11,313 nucleotides of DNA from Baffinella frigidus (GCA_026770585.1 MU646493.1:111375-122687); one strand, 5' to 3'. Shown: positions 1 to 6,142, counted from the first letter of the stretch. Numbers and translations are program-made. The notes: generated by a model from the letters alone, not told the origin.

Positions 1-95
1 AGAATTTGGGTGCAGGGTTGGGTGCAGAATTTGGGTGCAGGGTTGGGTGCAGAATTTGGGTGCAGGGTTGGGTGCAGAATTTGGGTGCAGGGTTG
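1..95. repeat. 25-bp tandem repeat, about four copies
   Basis: A 25-bp unit starting AGAATTTGGGTGCAGGG repeats at 1, 26, 51 and 76. The first three copies are identical and the fourth breaks down near 95 into GGTTGAGGGG, which resembles the telomere-like heptamers further right. The repeat is cut by the window edge, so its true copy number is unknown. If the minus-strand transporter gene beside it is real, the repeat lies in the intron after the exon ending at 105. Confidence 0.95.
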
Positions 96-104
96 AGGGG
101 TTAC

Positions 105-1199
105 CCAGGATGAAGCGCCACATAGTCAGGGTCTGCCACACCCAGTTTCCGTAGCCGGTCGTGAGCAGCGCCGATCCCAGCGCCCCCACAACCTGCCGGT
201 CCGCACCCACCACCAAGTCACCGTACGCTCCGCGAAGAGGCCAGCGAAGCAGGAACCTGGCTGCGCCCTAGCTTCCCTCGCAGCGCAACCATGCACGACC
301 GAGCTCCTCCGCCCCCGAAACACCAGCGGCGCCACAGGCAAGCCTGGCTAATCCGGGGACATGTTTAATTTAACAGGAAATGGATCCCTATTTGTTCATA
401 GGAGTTGAACAAAGGTTAATTAGGGCCCTAAGTAAATTTAATTAGGGCCAGAATCCGGTTTGATAGGCCATTTTATTTTAAATTCAACATGTCCCCGGAT
501 GAGGGCGGGGGAGATACCACGAGGATCATCGAAACCATCATCGCGTTTCTTCGCCCGAAACGATCGCCCGCCCACCCCAACAGCAGCTGCTCCCCGCGCG
601 CCACGTTGGTGTTAGCAGCTGCGCCACCAACTCGAGGAGCGAGGAAAGGAAGCAGGGGATGTTATCTCAGAAAACGAGTTCTAAAACTCGTTTTCTTAAG
701 TCAATTGATCTATAAATTTGTCAACTTATGCGGAGATTCAAGAATAAGTTTACGAATTTGTAGGGGAATTGACTTAAGAAAACGATTTTTAGAACTCGTT
801 TTCTGAGATAAGATGGGAGGAGGTGCTGGGCGCGTGAGGCATGGCAGGCAGCTTCCACCAGCCATCCCAAGTGGCTCAAATGGTGCCCTGGAAGGTCTTC
901 GATTTTTACCTTGGGTCGGGGTCGGATCCGACCCCCATCCAGGGTAAATCGAAAATGCCCCAGAGCACTATTTGAGACACCTCCAAGGGCTAGTGGTTGG
1001 GAAGAGGCAGCGAACCTGGCCCACGACGGCGCCAAAGAGGCACGACGACGCGAACGCCGGCGCCGCCCATCTCGGCGTCGGGTGCTCCAGTCTGATCAGC
1101 TGCACCACGTAACCTATATTGCAGACGTTGTAGCTGCACGCGATGTTGCCCGCGACGGGGATGATCACCGACTTGTAGTCTTCCGAGATCGCCCTCAGC
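105..1199 (-). CDS. probable MFS transporter, partial, at least two exons
   Basis: MFS proteins move small solutes across membranes using twelve helices. Seen here: an upstream exon, about 1199 down to 1016, begins after a CAG acceptor (1202-1200) with a CTGAC branch-like site before it, and ends at CAG before GTTCGC. It encodes a TM1-like stretch (VIIPVAGNIACSYNVCNIGY) and a TM2-like stretch ending LFGAVVGQ. A second open stretch, about 267 down to 105, encodes GAYGDLVVGADRQ, which resembles the TM2-TM3 loop motif A (G-x-x-x-D-x-x-G), then GALGSALLTTGYGNW (TM3-like) and MWRFILG, which resembles the TM4 motif B arginine. It ends at a CTGG/GTAACC donor. The order matches TM1 to TM4 of an MFS protein. 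Inferred: the exon join is unresolved; the only acceptor in phase nearby is TAG at 270-268. Motif A has one residue more than usual. No start exon is recognised and the 3' part lies beyond the left edge. The substrate cannot be told. A decayed copy is possible. Confidence 0.5.
351..500. mobile_element. 150-bp MITE-like element with terminal inverted repeats
   Basis: The left end ATCCGGGGACATGTTTAATT (351-370) is mirrored by the right end AATTCAACATGTCCCCGGAT (481-500), with one mismatch over 20 bp. The interior is AT-rich, unlike the GC-rich flanks, and contains TTAATTAGGGCC twice (from about 415 and 438). There is no coding capacity. No clear target-site duplication is visible. It lies in the putative intron of the minus-strand MFS gene and has exactly the length of the unrelated element at 662-811. 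Confidence 0.8.
662..811. mobile_element. 150-bp near-perfect fold-back element
   Basis: A 45-bp arm (662-706) starting TTATCTCAGAAAACGAGTTC is repeated inverted at 767-811 with a single mismatch. The inner parts also pair, at about 16 of 20 positions, so almost the whole element folds back. Each arm holds its own small inverted repeat, AAAACGAG and CTCGTTTT, allowing a branched cruciform. GATG flanks both sides (658-661 and 812-815), a candidate 4-bp target-site duplication. The high arm identity suggests a recent insertion or ongoing arm conversion. No transposase is present, so it would be non-autonomous. Confidence 0.88.
875..976. mobile_element. imperfect ~102-bp fold-back element
   Basis: CTCAAATGGTGCCCTGG (875-891) pairs with CCAGAGCACTATTTGAG (960-976). 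Further in, TTCGATTTTTACC pairs with GGGTAAATCGAA, and the centre is the palindrome GGTCGGATCCGACC (919-932). The whole stretch is thus one long imperfect hairpin. The arms have diverged more than those of 662-811, suggesting an older copy. It is the third fold-back element in the putative MFS intron and lies about 40 bp from the exon boundary. Confidence 0.75.
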
Positions 1200-2044
1200 C
1201 TGCCTCGCAGACACCAACGGCGTCAGGCTCAGGGAAGCCATCAGAATGATCAAGCTGCGCCCGGAATTTCTGGACGTTTATGGATTGGTATAGAGAGGAA
1301 CTCGCCGTTTTGCTACACCCATTCCTTCGCCAAACTAGAATCGGAGCCTGCCGGCTGCGACCCGTCCTATTTCAACTCAGGGGGGTTCTCCCCCAAGATC
1401 GTTGGAGGTCGTCGCAGCTGTCAGGCTGTTCGCGAGCCATCATTCAGATGGCTTAGTGACCTTTGAACACCCTTCAGCCAGTCCTCTTGTACTGAAGAAA
1501 ATCCTACACCCGATGGGGGATGGTGGGTGCACTCGAAGACTTGGGCATGAATGGTGTTGGAGCCGATGCCGATGGCTCACAACACGAAGGCAAAACCCCC
1601 CTGTTCCTAGTTCAAGACAACTCCCCCAGGTAACGGGGAGCCCTGGGTGTTGACCCCTGCAGTGCGGTTCCCCTAGCCAACCCCCTTGAAGGGACTGGGG
1701 GGTCACTGGTCGACCATGGCGCACCACTTCTGCCGCGTGGGTCTGAAACCTGTACCAGAGACCAACCAGAATCGCTGACACTTTTGATTTTTCTGACTCT
1801 TCTGACATCGCCAACACTTTTGACCTTTCTGAACTCCTCTGACGGTGCACACCGTCAGGAGTCGACAGCGGAATAAAGAGGGGACAGAGCACGCTGAATC
1901 CTGGTGCGGCCCTTCTAGGACGGTTGGTGAGGGGCACGCACCCCTCCCACGTGAAGATGTCTGCCTTTCCGCGCCCGCTGCCCTTGAGGAGCGGGGCATG
2001 GTGTTGAGCCATGCCGCGGTGACGGCAAGTTTGTGCTGTTGACT
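1200..2044. other. no recognised gene
   Basis: This stretch separates the minus-strand MFS fragment from the plus-strand RPS3A gene. It may hold upstream exons or the promoter of the MFS gene, but I could not place a start exon. Reading frames here are open for up to 190 codons on the minus strand (2012-1440), yet they show no family I recognise and are rich in Ser, Arg, Pro and His, as expected of a chance frame in GC-rich DNA. A two-copy tandem repeat lies at 1773-1845. Confidence 0.6.
1773..1845. repeat. two-copy imperfect tandem repeat, 36-37 bp
   Basis: The first copy (1773-1808, starting CGCTGACACTTTTGATTTTT) is followed directly by a second (1809-1845, starting CGCCAACACTTTTGACCTTT). 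They agree at most positions apart from transitions and one inserted base. The palindrome ACGGTGCACACCGT follows from about 1842. No function is apparent. Confidence 0.7.
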
Positions 2045-2194
2045 TTCTTCATAAAATGACATTCAATACACAAACGGCTCCAATTCCACCAGTTTACTCA
2101 ACTCCCCCTTGGAGCCCTTGGACGTGACACGGTCTTCTTTTTTCATTTCACGCTCGTGGCATCTCTCTCATCTTACCAAGGAAGGCAGTTCAAC
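2045..2194 (+). promoter_or_regulatory. putative RPS3A promoter and 5' leader
   Basis: This is an AT-richer dip just before the RPS3A start codon. It shows a TATA-like CATAAAAT (2050-2057), CCAAT in GGCTCCAATTCC (about 2085-2096), and pyrimidine tracts TCTTCTTTTTTC (2133-2144) and TCTCTCTCATCTT (2162-2174). Ribosomal protein mRNAs in many eukaryotes start in a 5' pyrimidine tract, so either tract could mark transcription start. That is inference from the family; no start site can be read from sequence alone. Confidence 0.3.
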
Positions 2195-4024
2195 ATGGCT
2201 GTCGGGTGCGTCCCTTCCCCCGGGGCGCGAACTATGCGAGCAGGATGGACTCTGGTGGAGCGCGTGGCCCGGAGCTAGGGTTTCTGGTGCGCCGCGGCGC
2301 ACCCGCGGCGCACCCCCCGCGGCACAGGTCCCATGGATGGAAGAATCTGGGGGTGTTCACAGCTGGGGAAGGGGTGGAGCTGCTGGGTCGGGTCGCGGCG
2401 ATGCAAGACGGAAATGCATCCGCCGTGGCCGGGCCGTGGCCCTCGGCTGTGTGCTGCATCCATTGCGGGCACCAGCGCGTGCCCCGGCGGTCCTTGGCTG
2501 AGTGTCCCAGCCGGCTGCTGCTCGTGCGGCTCCTGGGTCGGAACACTGGGTTCGCTGAGGGCTGGGCGACCACAGCGGGTCGTCGGGTCTCTCTGCGGGA
2601 CCCATGAACAGTGCGCGGTGCAACTGCTCTCTTGCTGGAGTGGTCGCTCCACAGCACTCAGGATAGGTCTCGTGGAAACATACCTTCCAATGGTCATCTG
2701 GATGTCCGGGCCCTGCTGTGGCACAGCTGGCGACAGCCTGTCTCACAGCAGGGTGGCGGTGATGTGGAGGGTTCTGTCTGCGGTTCTCTTGGCGTGTGAA
2801 ACAGCAGCCAGGATGTTGGCTTTGGCTGTCTCTCACATCCCGACGGGGTGATTTGGTGCTGACCTGGTGTCTGATGCGCAGTAAGAACAAGCGCCTTTCC
2901 AAGGGCAAGAAGGGTAAGGGCAAGAAGGCTGTGGACGCCTTCACCAAGAAGGACTGGTATGACATCAAGGCGCCGTCTGCCTTCCAGGTACCCCTCCCTT
3001 CCTCTTCCTCACGTGCAGGACACCAGGTGGCGGGAGCTGGTTGCAGTGGAGCGGCGCCCAGCTGCACGTGGGTCCCTGTGACCGGAGGCCTGGCTCTTCA
3101 TCACTCGGGTTGACCGGCTATTGTCATGTTGACATGCTGAGTGTGAGGTACATCTGCGTCAACTTTGGAGCGGTCGAGTCCGGGCTCTCCAACTTGGTGA
3201 GCCCAAATAGATTGAGACAGCTAGATGGCTGGTGACAGCTAGTACAGATTACGAGCGAGCAGGTTCCAGTCAGCGAAGACCGCAGTGGATCTTCTGCTGG
3301 GTGTGGCGGAAGGGAGGTGATGCTGTCGGGACCACGGCAACAGGAAGTTGACACTGGTGGCCTCGTCCAGGTGCGGAACGTTGGCAAGACCCTGGTCACC
3401 AGGTCGTCGGGCATGCGCGTCGCCACCGACTTCCTCAACGGTCGCATCGTGGAGGCCAACCTCGCGGACCTGAACAAGGACGAGGACCAGAACTACCGCA
3501 AGATCAAGCTGCAGCTTCTGGACGTGTCGGGCAAGAACTGCCTTGCCAACTTTTACGGGATGGACATGACCACGGACAAGATCCGGTCTCTGGTGAAGAA
3601 GTGGCAGTCGACCATCGAGTGCCAGGTTGACTGCACCACCACCGACGGCTACAAGCTCCGCATCTTCTGCCTCGCCTTCACCAAGAAGAGGCAAAACCAG
3701 CTCAAGAAGACTACGTACGCGCAGTCGGCTCAGATCAAGGTGATCCGGAAGAAGATGACGGACATCATCACCAAGGAGGCGACCACCGTGGACCTCAAGG
3801 ACCTCGTGCGCAAGTTCATCCCGAACTCCATCGGCACCCAGATCGAGCAGGCGTGCCAGTGCGTGTACCCGCTCAAGGACGTGTTCATCCGCAAGGTGAA
3901 GACGCTCAAGGCGCCCAAGTTCGACATCACCAAGCTCATGGAGGTGCACGGCTCGGCAACGGAGACTGCGGCCCCGCCCCCTACCGATGAGGGCACCAAG
4001 GTTGATCGGCCTACCGATGCTTAA
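2195..4024 (+). CDS. RPS3A: ribosomal protein eS1 (S3a), three exons, complete
   Basis: eS1 is a component of the cytosolic 40S ribosomal subunit. The reading is join(2195..2205, 2882..2987, 3371..4024), 256 residues plus TAA, against about 260-264 in the family. Exon 1 encodes Met-Ala-Val and two bases of Gly; GG/GTGCGT is the donor and GCGCAG/T the acceptor, restoring the conserved [14 protein letters not shown] start. Exon 2 ends in CAG before GTACCC, and exon 3 opens with [11 protein letters not shown] (40-50). Family blocks follow: GKNCL (93-97), FYGMD (100-104), VKKWQ (114-118), TTDGY (129-133), FTKKR (142-146), PNSIG (190-194), [12 protein letters not shown] (205-216) and LMEVHG (228-233). 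The basic N-terminus suits rRNA binding. The tail is variable but keeps KVDRP near the end, as in plant homologues. A false in-frame ATG at 2874-2876 inside intron 1 would give a wrong start. Fold-back element A1 begins 45 bp after the stop. Confidence 0.96.
2206..2881 (+). other. RPS3A intron 1 (676 bp)
   Basis: This is a GT-AG intron with donor GTGCGT and acceptor GCGCAG, interrupting the codon for Gly4 after its second base. CTGAC at 2859-2863 lies about 18-22 bases before the acceptor, a sensible branch site. The intron is GC-rich, and its long open frames on both strands match no family I know. Vertebrate RPS3A introns host box C/D snoRNAs; no convincing C/D pair with a terminal stem is visible here. 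Confidence 0.92.
2988..3370 (+). other. RPS3A intron 2 (383 bp)
   Basis: This is a GT-AG intron with donor GTACCC and acceptor GTCCAG, lying between Gln39 and Val40 in phase 0. TTGAC at 3348-3352 is a plausible branch site about 18-22 bases before the end. Removing it joins APSAFQ to VRNVGKT, which matches the eS1 family without gap. No embedded gene or repeat was seen. Confidence 0.94.
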
Positions 4025-4069
4025 ATGTGAATGAAGTGTTGGAAACCAACAGGGCGCGTCTCCCTGATG

Positions 4070-4179
4070 TACAGGGGTACTTCGCTCGCAACTAACTGCC
4101 CCTCCCCCTCGACGACCACCGTAGGACCCTGTACGAGGCCTACGTGAGGGCTTTTTCTTAAGAGCGAGGTTCCCCTGTA
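4070..4179 (+). mobile_element. family A fold-back element, degenerate (A1)
   Basis: It begins TACAGGGGTACTTCGCTCGC and ends AGAGCGAGGTTCCCCTGTA, the family A termini with several substitutions. The core (CCACCGTAGGACCCTGTACG and onward) runs in the same direction as the copy at 11176. It starts 45 bp after the RPS3A stop codon and so probably lies in that gene's 3' untranslated region, where it could form a hairpin in the mRNA. Confidence 0.8.
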
Positions 4180-4263
4180 CGAGCTCGTAGCTGCATGAGG
4201 CGCCGGATGTGTCTTGGTTGCGTGCCGGAGGCGCTGGGCACTGCCTTCTGCGCCTCGTATCCC

Positions 4264-4386
4264 TTACAGGGGTACCTCGATTACAAGAAAACGCCTGCCC
4301 GTAGGACCCTACAGTAGGCCTATGCCTAGGGCCCTAAGGTCGCCCTAGGGGGGCGACGTTTTCTTGTAATCGAGGTACCCCTGTAA
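4264..4386 (-). mobile_element. family A fold-back element (A2)
   Basis: Arms starting TTACAGGGGTACCTCGATTA pair without mismatch over about 30 bp with the right arm ending in CGAGGTACCCCTGTAA. Both arms carry the same departure from other A copies (CGATTACAAGAAAA instead of CGCTCATAAGAAAC), so the two arms changed together. The core reads in reverse relative to 11176 (ACAGTAGGCCTATGCCTAGG). Its right end abuts the B1 element. Confidence 0.9.
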
Positions 4387-4487
4387 GTGGCGAGTACATG
4401 TAGGTTCATACGCCCTACCGTAGGGTCCTATGACCTGCCTACGGGCGAGTTGGGGCGAATATTCGCCCGTCCGCCACTTAAGGGATA
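4384..4487 (+). mobile_element. family B fold-back element, diverged (B1)
   Basis: The right end CCACTTAAGGGATA (4474-4487) matches family B; the left end is worn or overlaps the A2 end. Its outer stem uses AAGTGGCG and CGCCACTT where other copies have AAGTGACCA and TGGTCACTT, so both sides differ in step. The third hairpin is a perfect 16-bp palindrome, GGGCGAATATTCGCCC. The core GCCCTACCGTAGGGTCCTA is typical of the family. Confidence 0.8.
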
Positions 4488-4555
4488 AACTGTCCACACA
4501 TGCCTTGTCGCGACTGTCCACACTTGATCAACACAACGTCCCTCGGAAAGAAGTG

Positions 4556-4769
4556 TACAGGAAAACCTTGCTCATAAGAAACTGCTCCCCTCCAGGATCC
4601 TGCAGTAGGACTATCCCCCCCGAGCTAGGACCCAACAGTAGGGACTATGCCTAGGGCCCTGTGGTGGTCCCTAGCTAGGGGGGCTGCAGTTTCTTGTGAG
4701 CGAGGTGCCTAGGGCCCTGTGGTGGTCCCTAGGGGGGGTGCAGTTTCTTATGAGCGAGGTAGCCCTGTA
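4556..4769 (-). mobile_element. family A element with duplicated right arm (A3)
   Basis: The left arm TACAGGAAAACCTTGCTCAT is degenerate. The right side holds two tandem copies of core plus arm: 4648-4705 and 4706-4759, each starting TGCCTAGGGCCCTGTGGTGG and ending in a GTTTCTT(A/G)TGAGCGAGG arm. The outer end is AGCCCTGTA. The tandem copy raises the length to 214 bp from the usual 110-140 bp. The core orientation is reverse relative to 11176. Confidence 0.85.
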
Positions 4770-4837
4770 CCTTTCGGGCTGCGTGTAGTCTGGGCAGGAG
4801 CTTGAACATGTCGCGCGCGCACTCGAGTGAACAGGGG

Positions 4838-4960
4838 TACAGGGGTACCTCGCTTATAAGAAACCGCCCCCCCCCCTAGGACCACCATATGACCCTAGGC
4901 ATAGGCCTGCTGTAGGGTCCTAGGGGGGGTGCGGTTTCTTATGAGCGAGGTACAGCGAGG
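4838..4960 (+). mobile_element. family A fold-back element (A4)
   Basis: It starts TACAGGGGTACCTCGCTTAT, has a C-run and CCTAGGAC paired with GTCCTAGG, and a head with hairpins CC-a-TATG/CATAGG and CCTGC/GTAGG. The right arm GGTTTCTTATGAGCGAGGTA is followed by a short duplicated AGCGAGGTAC instead of the usual CCCCTGTA end, and element A5 begins at once. Another partial end, ACAGGGGTAC, precedes it at 4831-4840. Confidence 0.88.
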
Positions 4961-5094
4961 TACAGGGGTACCTCGCTCATAAGAAACTGCCTTCTCGTAG
5001 GACCCTGCAGTAGGACTACATGCGCATGCCTAGGGCCCTCTATGGCACTCCTAGCTAGAGGGGGGGAGGGTCTTGTGAGCGAGGTACCCCTGTA
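4961..5094 (-). mobile_element. family A fold-back element (A5)
   Basis: It starts TACAGGGGTACCTCGCTCAT and ends GAGCGAGGTACCCCTGTA, joined head-to-tail to A4. The core holds CTGCAGTAGGACTACATGCG and CATGCCTAGGGCCCTC, the reverse of the 11176 orientation. The right arm has lost part of GGTTTCTTATGAG (here GGGTCTTGTGAG). The following 186 bp (5095-5280) contain only a lone ACAGGGGTACC at about 5132-5142 and no recognisable gene. Confidence 0.88.
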
Positions 5095-5280
5095 GAGCAA
5101 CCCGGCTGTGGTAGGTGCGAACGTCTTGGCACAGGGGTACCTTGTGAGGACGGAGTCCTGGACGGGCCCGCCTCGGGTGGGAGAAGCTGCCATTTATGTA
5201 GGCATGAGGCATGAGCCTATTTCGGAGAAAATCTCTCAAGAGGATCTCCTTACGTGTGGAATCAAGTACTGGTATTCTGA

Positions 5281-5423
5281 TACCTCGCTCATGAGAAACC
5301 GCCCCTCCCTCTAGAGGACTGCCGTAGGGCCCTAGGCATAGACCTACTGTAGGGCCCTACATGTAGGCATAGGCCTACTGTAGGGTCCCAGGGGGGGGCG
5401 GTTTCTTATGAGCGAGGTACCCC
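5281..5423 (+). mobile_element. family A element lacking its outer ends (A6)
   Basis: The left arm begins at TACCTCGCTCATGAGAAACC, without the usual TACAGGGG before it; the right arm GGTTTCTTATGAGCGAGGTA ends in CCCC and runs straight into B2. The core is duplicated in tandem: AGGCATAGACCTACTGTAGG (from 5334) and AGGCATAGGCCTACTGTAGG (from 5365). Confidence 0.85.
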
Positions 5424-5527
5424 TATCCCTTAAGTGACCAGTAGGCGCATACGCCCTACCGTAGGGCCCTAGGACCTGCCTAGGGCTTCCACGGGCGATT
5501 ATTCACCCGTTGGTCACTTAAGGGATA
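5424..5527 (+). mobile_element. family B fold-back element (B2)
   Basis: This 104-bp copy has the ends TATCCCTTAAGTGACCA and TGGTCACTTAAGGGATA, a perfect 17-bp outer stem. Inside are three small inverted repeats: GTAGGCG/CGCCCTAC, GCCCTAGG/CCTAGGGC (perfect), and ACGGGCGA with TCACCCGT (one mismatch). It abuts the truncated right end of A6. There is no coding capacity. Confidence 0.92.
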
Positions 5528-5567
5528 CAAAACCCAGAACTTATGACCCCGCTAGAGGGCAGGCCAT

Positions 5568-5604
5568 GACCGAGGCTCGCCACCTGACCGACCGAGGCTC
5601 ACAG
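5568..5604 (+). repeat. 38-bp dispersed repeat, copy 1
   Basis: GACCGAGGCTCGCCACCTGA followed by CCGACCGAGGCTCACAG. It contains CCGAGGCTC twice. Closely similar copies lie at 6890-6928 (inverted) and 10815-10852, so this is a short dispersed family with no known function. Confidence 0.75.
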
Positions 5605-5708
5605 AACTTGAGAGAACGCACCGGATGCTGGGGCTGCGTGGTGCTTCACAAGAAAACTCGTGCAGGCATGCCTCAGAACACTCTTGCCCGAGAGGCGGTC
5701 GGCCGTCG

Positions 5709-5779
5709 TGTTCTTAAATTAGTACCAGAGGGTTGACTAAATATCGTGTTGAGTCAACCCGCTGGTTCCAAATTAAGAC
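5709..5779. repeat. 71-bp inverted repeat (family D)
   Basis: GTTCTTAAATTAGTACCAG with GGGTTGACT on the left pairs imperfectly with AGTCAACCC and CTGGTTCCAAATTAAGAC on the right, around a short AAATATCGTGTTG loop. The left half TTAGTACCAGAGGGTTGA recurs at about 6601 and 6689 without its partner, so it is a dispersed family. Confidence 0.75.
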
Positions 5780-5791
5780 CACGCAGGGGTC

Positions 5792-5835
5792 GTTCCGTAT
5801 TGTTAAGTTGTTTGTTCCGTATTGTTAAGTTGTCT
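5792..5835. repeat. 22-bp direct tandem repeat, two copies
   Basis: GTTCCGTATTGTTAAGTTGT plus TT (5792-5813) is followed by the same unit with TC in place of TT at its end (5814-5835), differing at one position. It sits between element D and a broken A element. No role is evident. Confidence 0.85.
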
Positions 5836-5846
5836 GTTCGTGCACA

Positions 5847-5922
5847 CGAGGTATCCCTGTACAGGACATACCTATTTACAGGGGTACTTTGCTCATAAAA
5901 ACAACGCCCCCTAGCTAGGAGC
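5847..5922. mobile_element. broken family A remnants
   Basis: ACGAGGTATCCCTGTA (5847-5862) resembles an A right end, and TTACAGGGGTACTTTGCTCA (5875-5894) with AACGCCCCCTAGCTAGG resembles an A left arm. The right end comes before the left arm, so these are the facing ends of two elements that have otherwise been lost. From 5923 to 6114 there is no gene or clear repeat. Confidence 0.65.
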
Positions 5923-6114
5923 CTAGAGGGATAACTCGGTTACAAGAACCCAGAATGAGGGTATCTTGTAGCGTTCAGACAGAACTTCAGACCCATACAG
6001 GGCTTACTCGAAGTTGAGGTAACACAAATTAAGGTCACACACCGTACACTGAGATGTAGACCTTGATCATTTAAGGTCCGCACACCCACCCGTTTTCTGT
6101 GGACTTAAACTATT

Positions 6115-6142
6115 TAGCGGTTTCTTATGAGTGAGGTACCCA
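6115..6142. mobile_element. orphan family A right arm
   Basis: AGCGGTTTCTTATGAGTGAG and GTACCCAT match the right arm of family A but no left arm lies upstream. An A left arm lies downstream at 6402, in the wrong order for a single element, so either the two belong to different copies or the 260 bp between them were caught between two A elements. Confidence 0.7.

Noticed and set aside
126-341. 71-codon minus frame
   Set aside because: A different minus frame over the same bases gives MFS-like helices, which is more convincing; the Trp/Arg-rich frame looks like its shadow.
1480-1500. CCTCTTGTACTGA, recalling the reverse of a large-subunit rRNA sarcin-ricin region segment
   Set aside because: The similarity covers about a dozen bases only, and the flanks do not follow rRNA on either strand.
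1440-2012. 190-codon minus frame in the intergenic region
   Set aside because: Composition looks like non-coding translation, no domain is recognised, and part of it is made by the tandem repeat at 1773-1845.
2755-2870. Possible box C/D snoRNA in RPS3A intron 1 (GTGATGT at about 2758, CTGA at about 2859)
   Set aside because: The box C is imperfect, the spacing is long and there is no terminal stem; vertebrate RPS3A introns host snoRNAs but that does not establish one here.
2357-3067. 236-codon minus frame across RPS3A intron 1 and exon 2
   Set aside because: It overlaps an intron and a confirmed exon on the other strand, has no recognisable domain and reflects low stop-codon density in GC-rich DNA.
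3239-3949. 236-codon open frame on the minus strand, Leu/Asp/His/Val rich
   Set aside because: It is antisense to RPS3A exon 3, which clearly encodes eS1. GC-rich codon bias in the sense strand creates such antisense frames.
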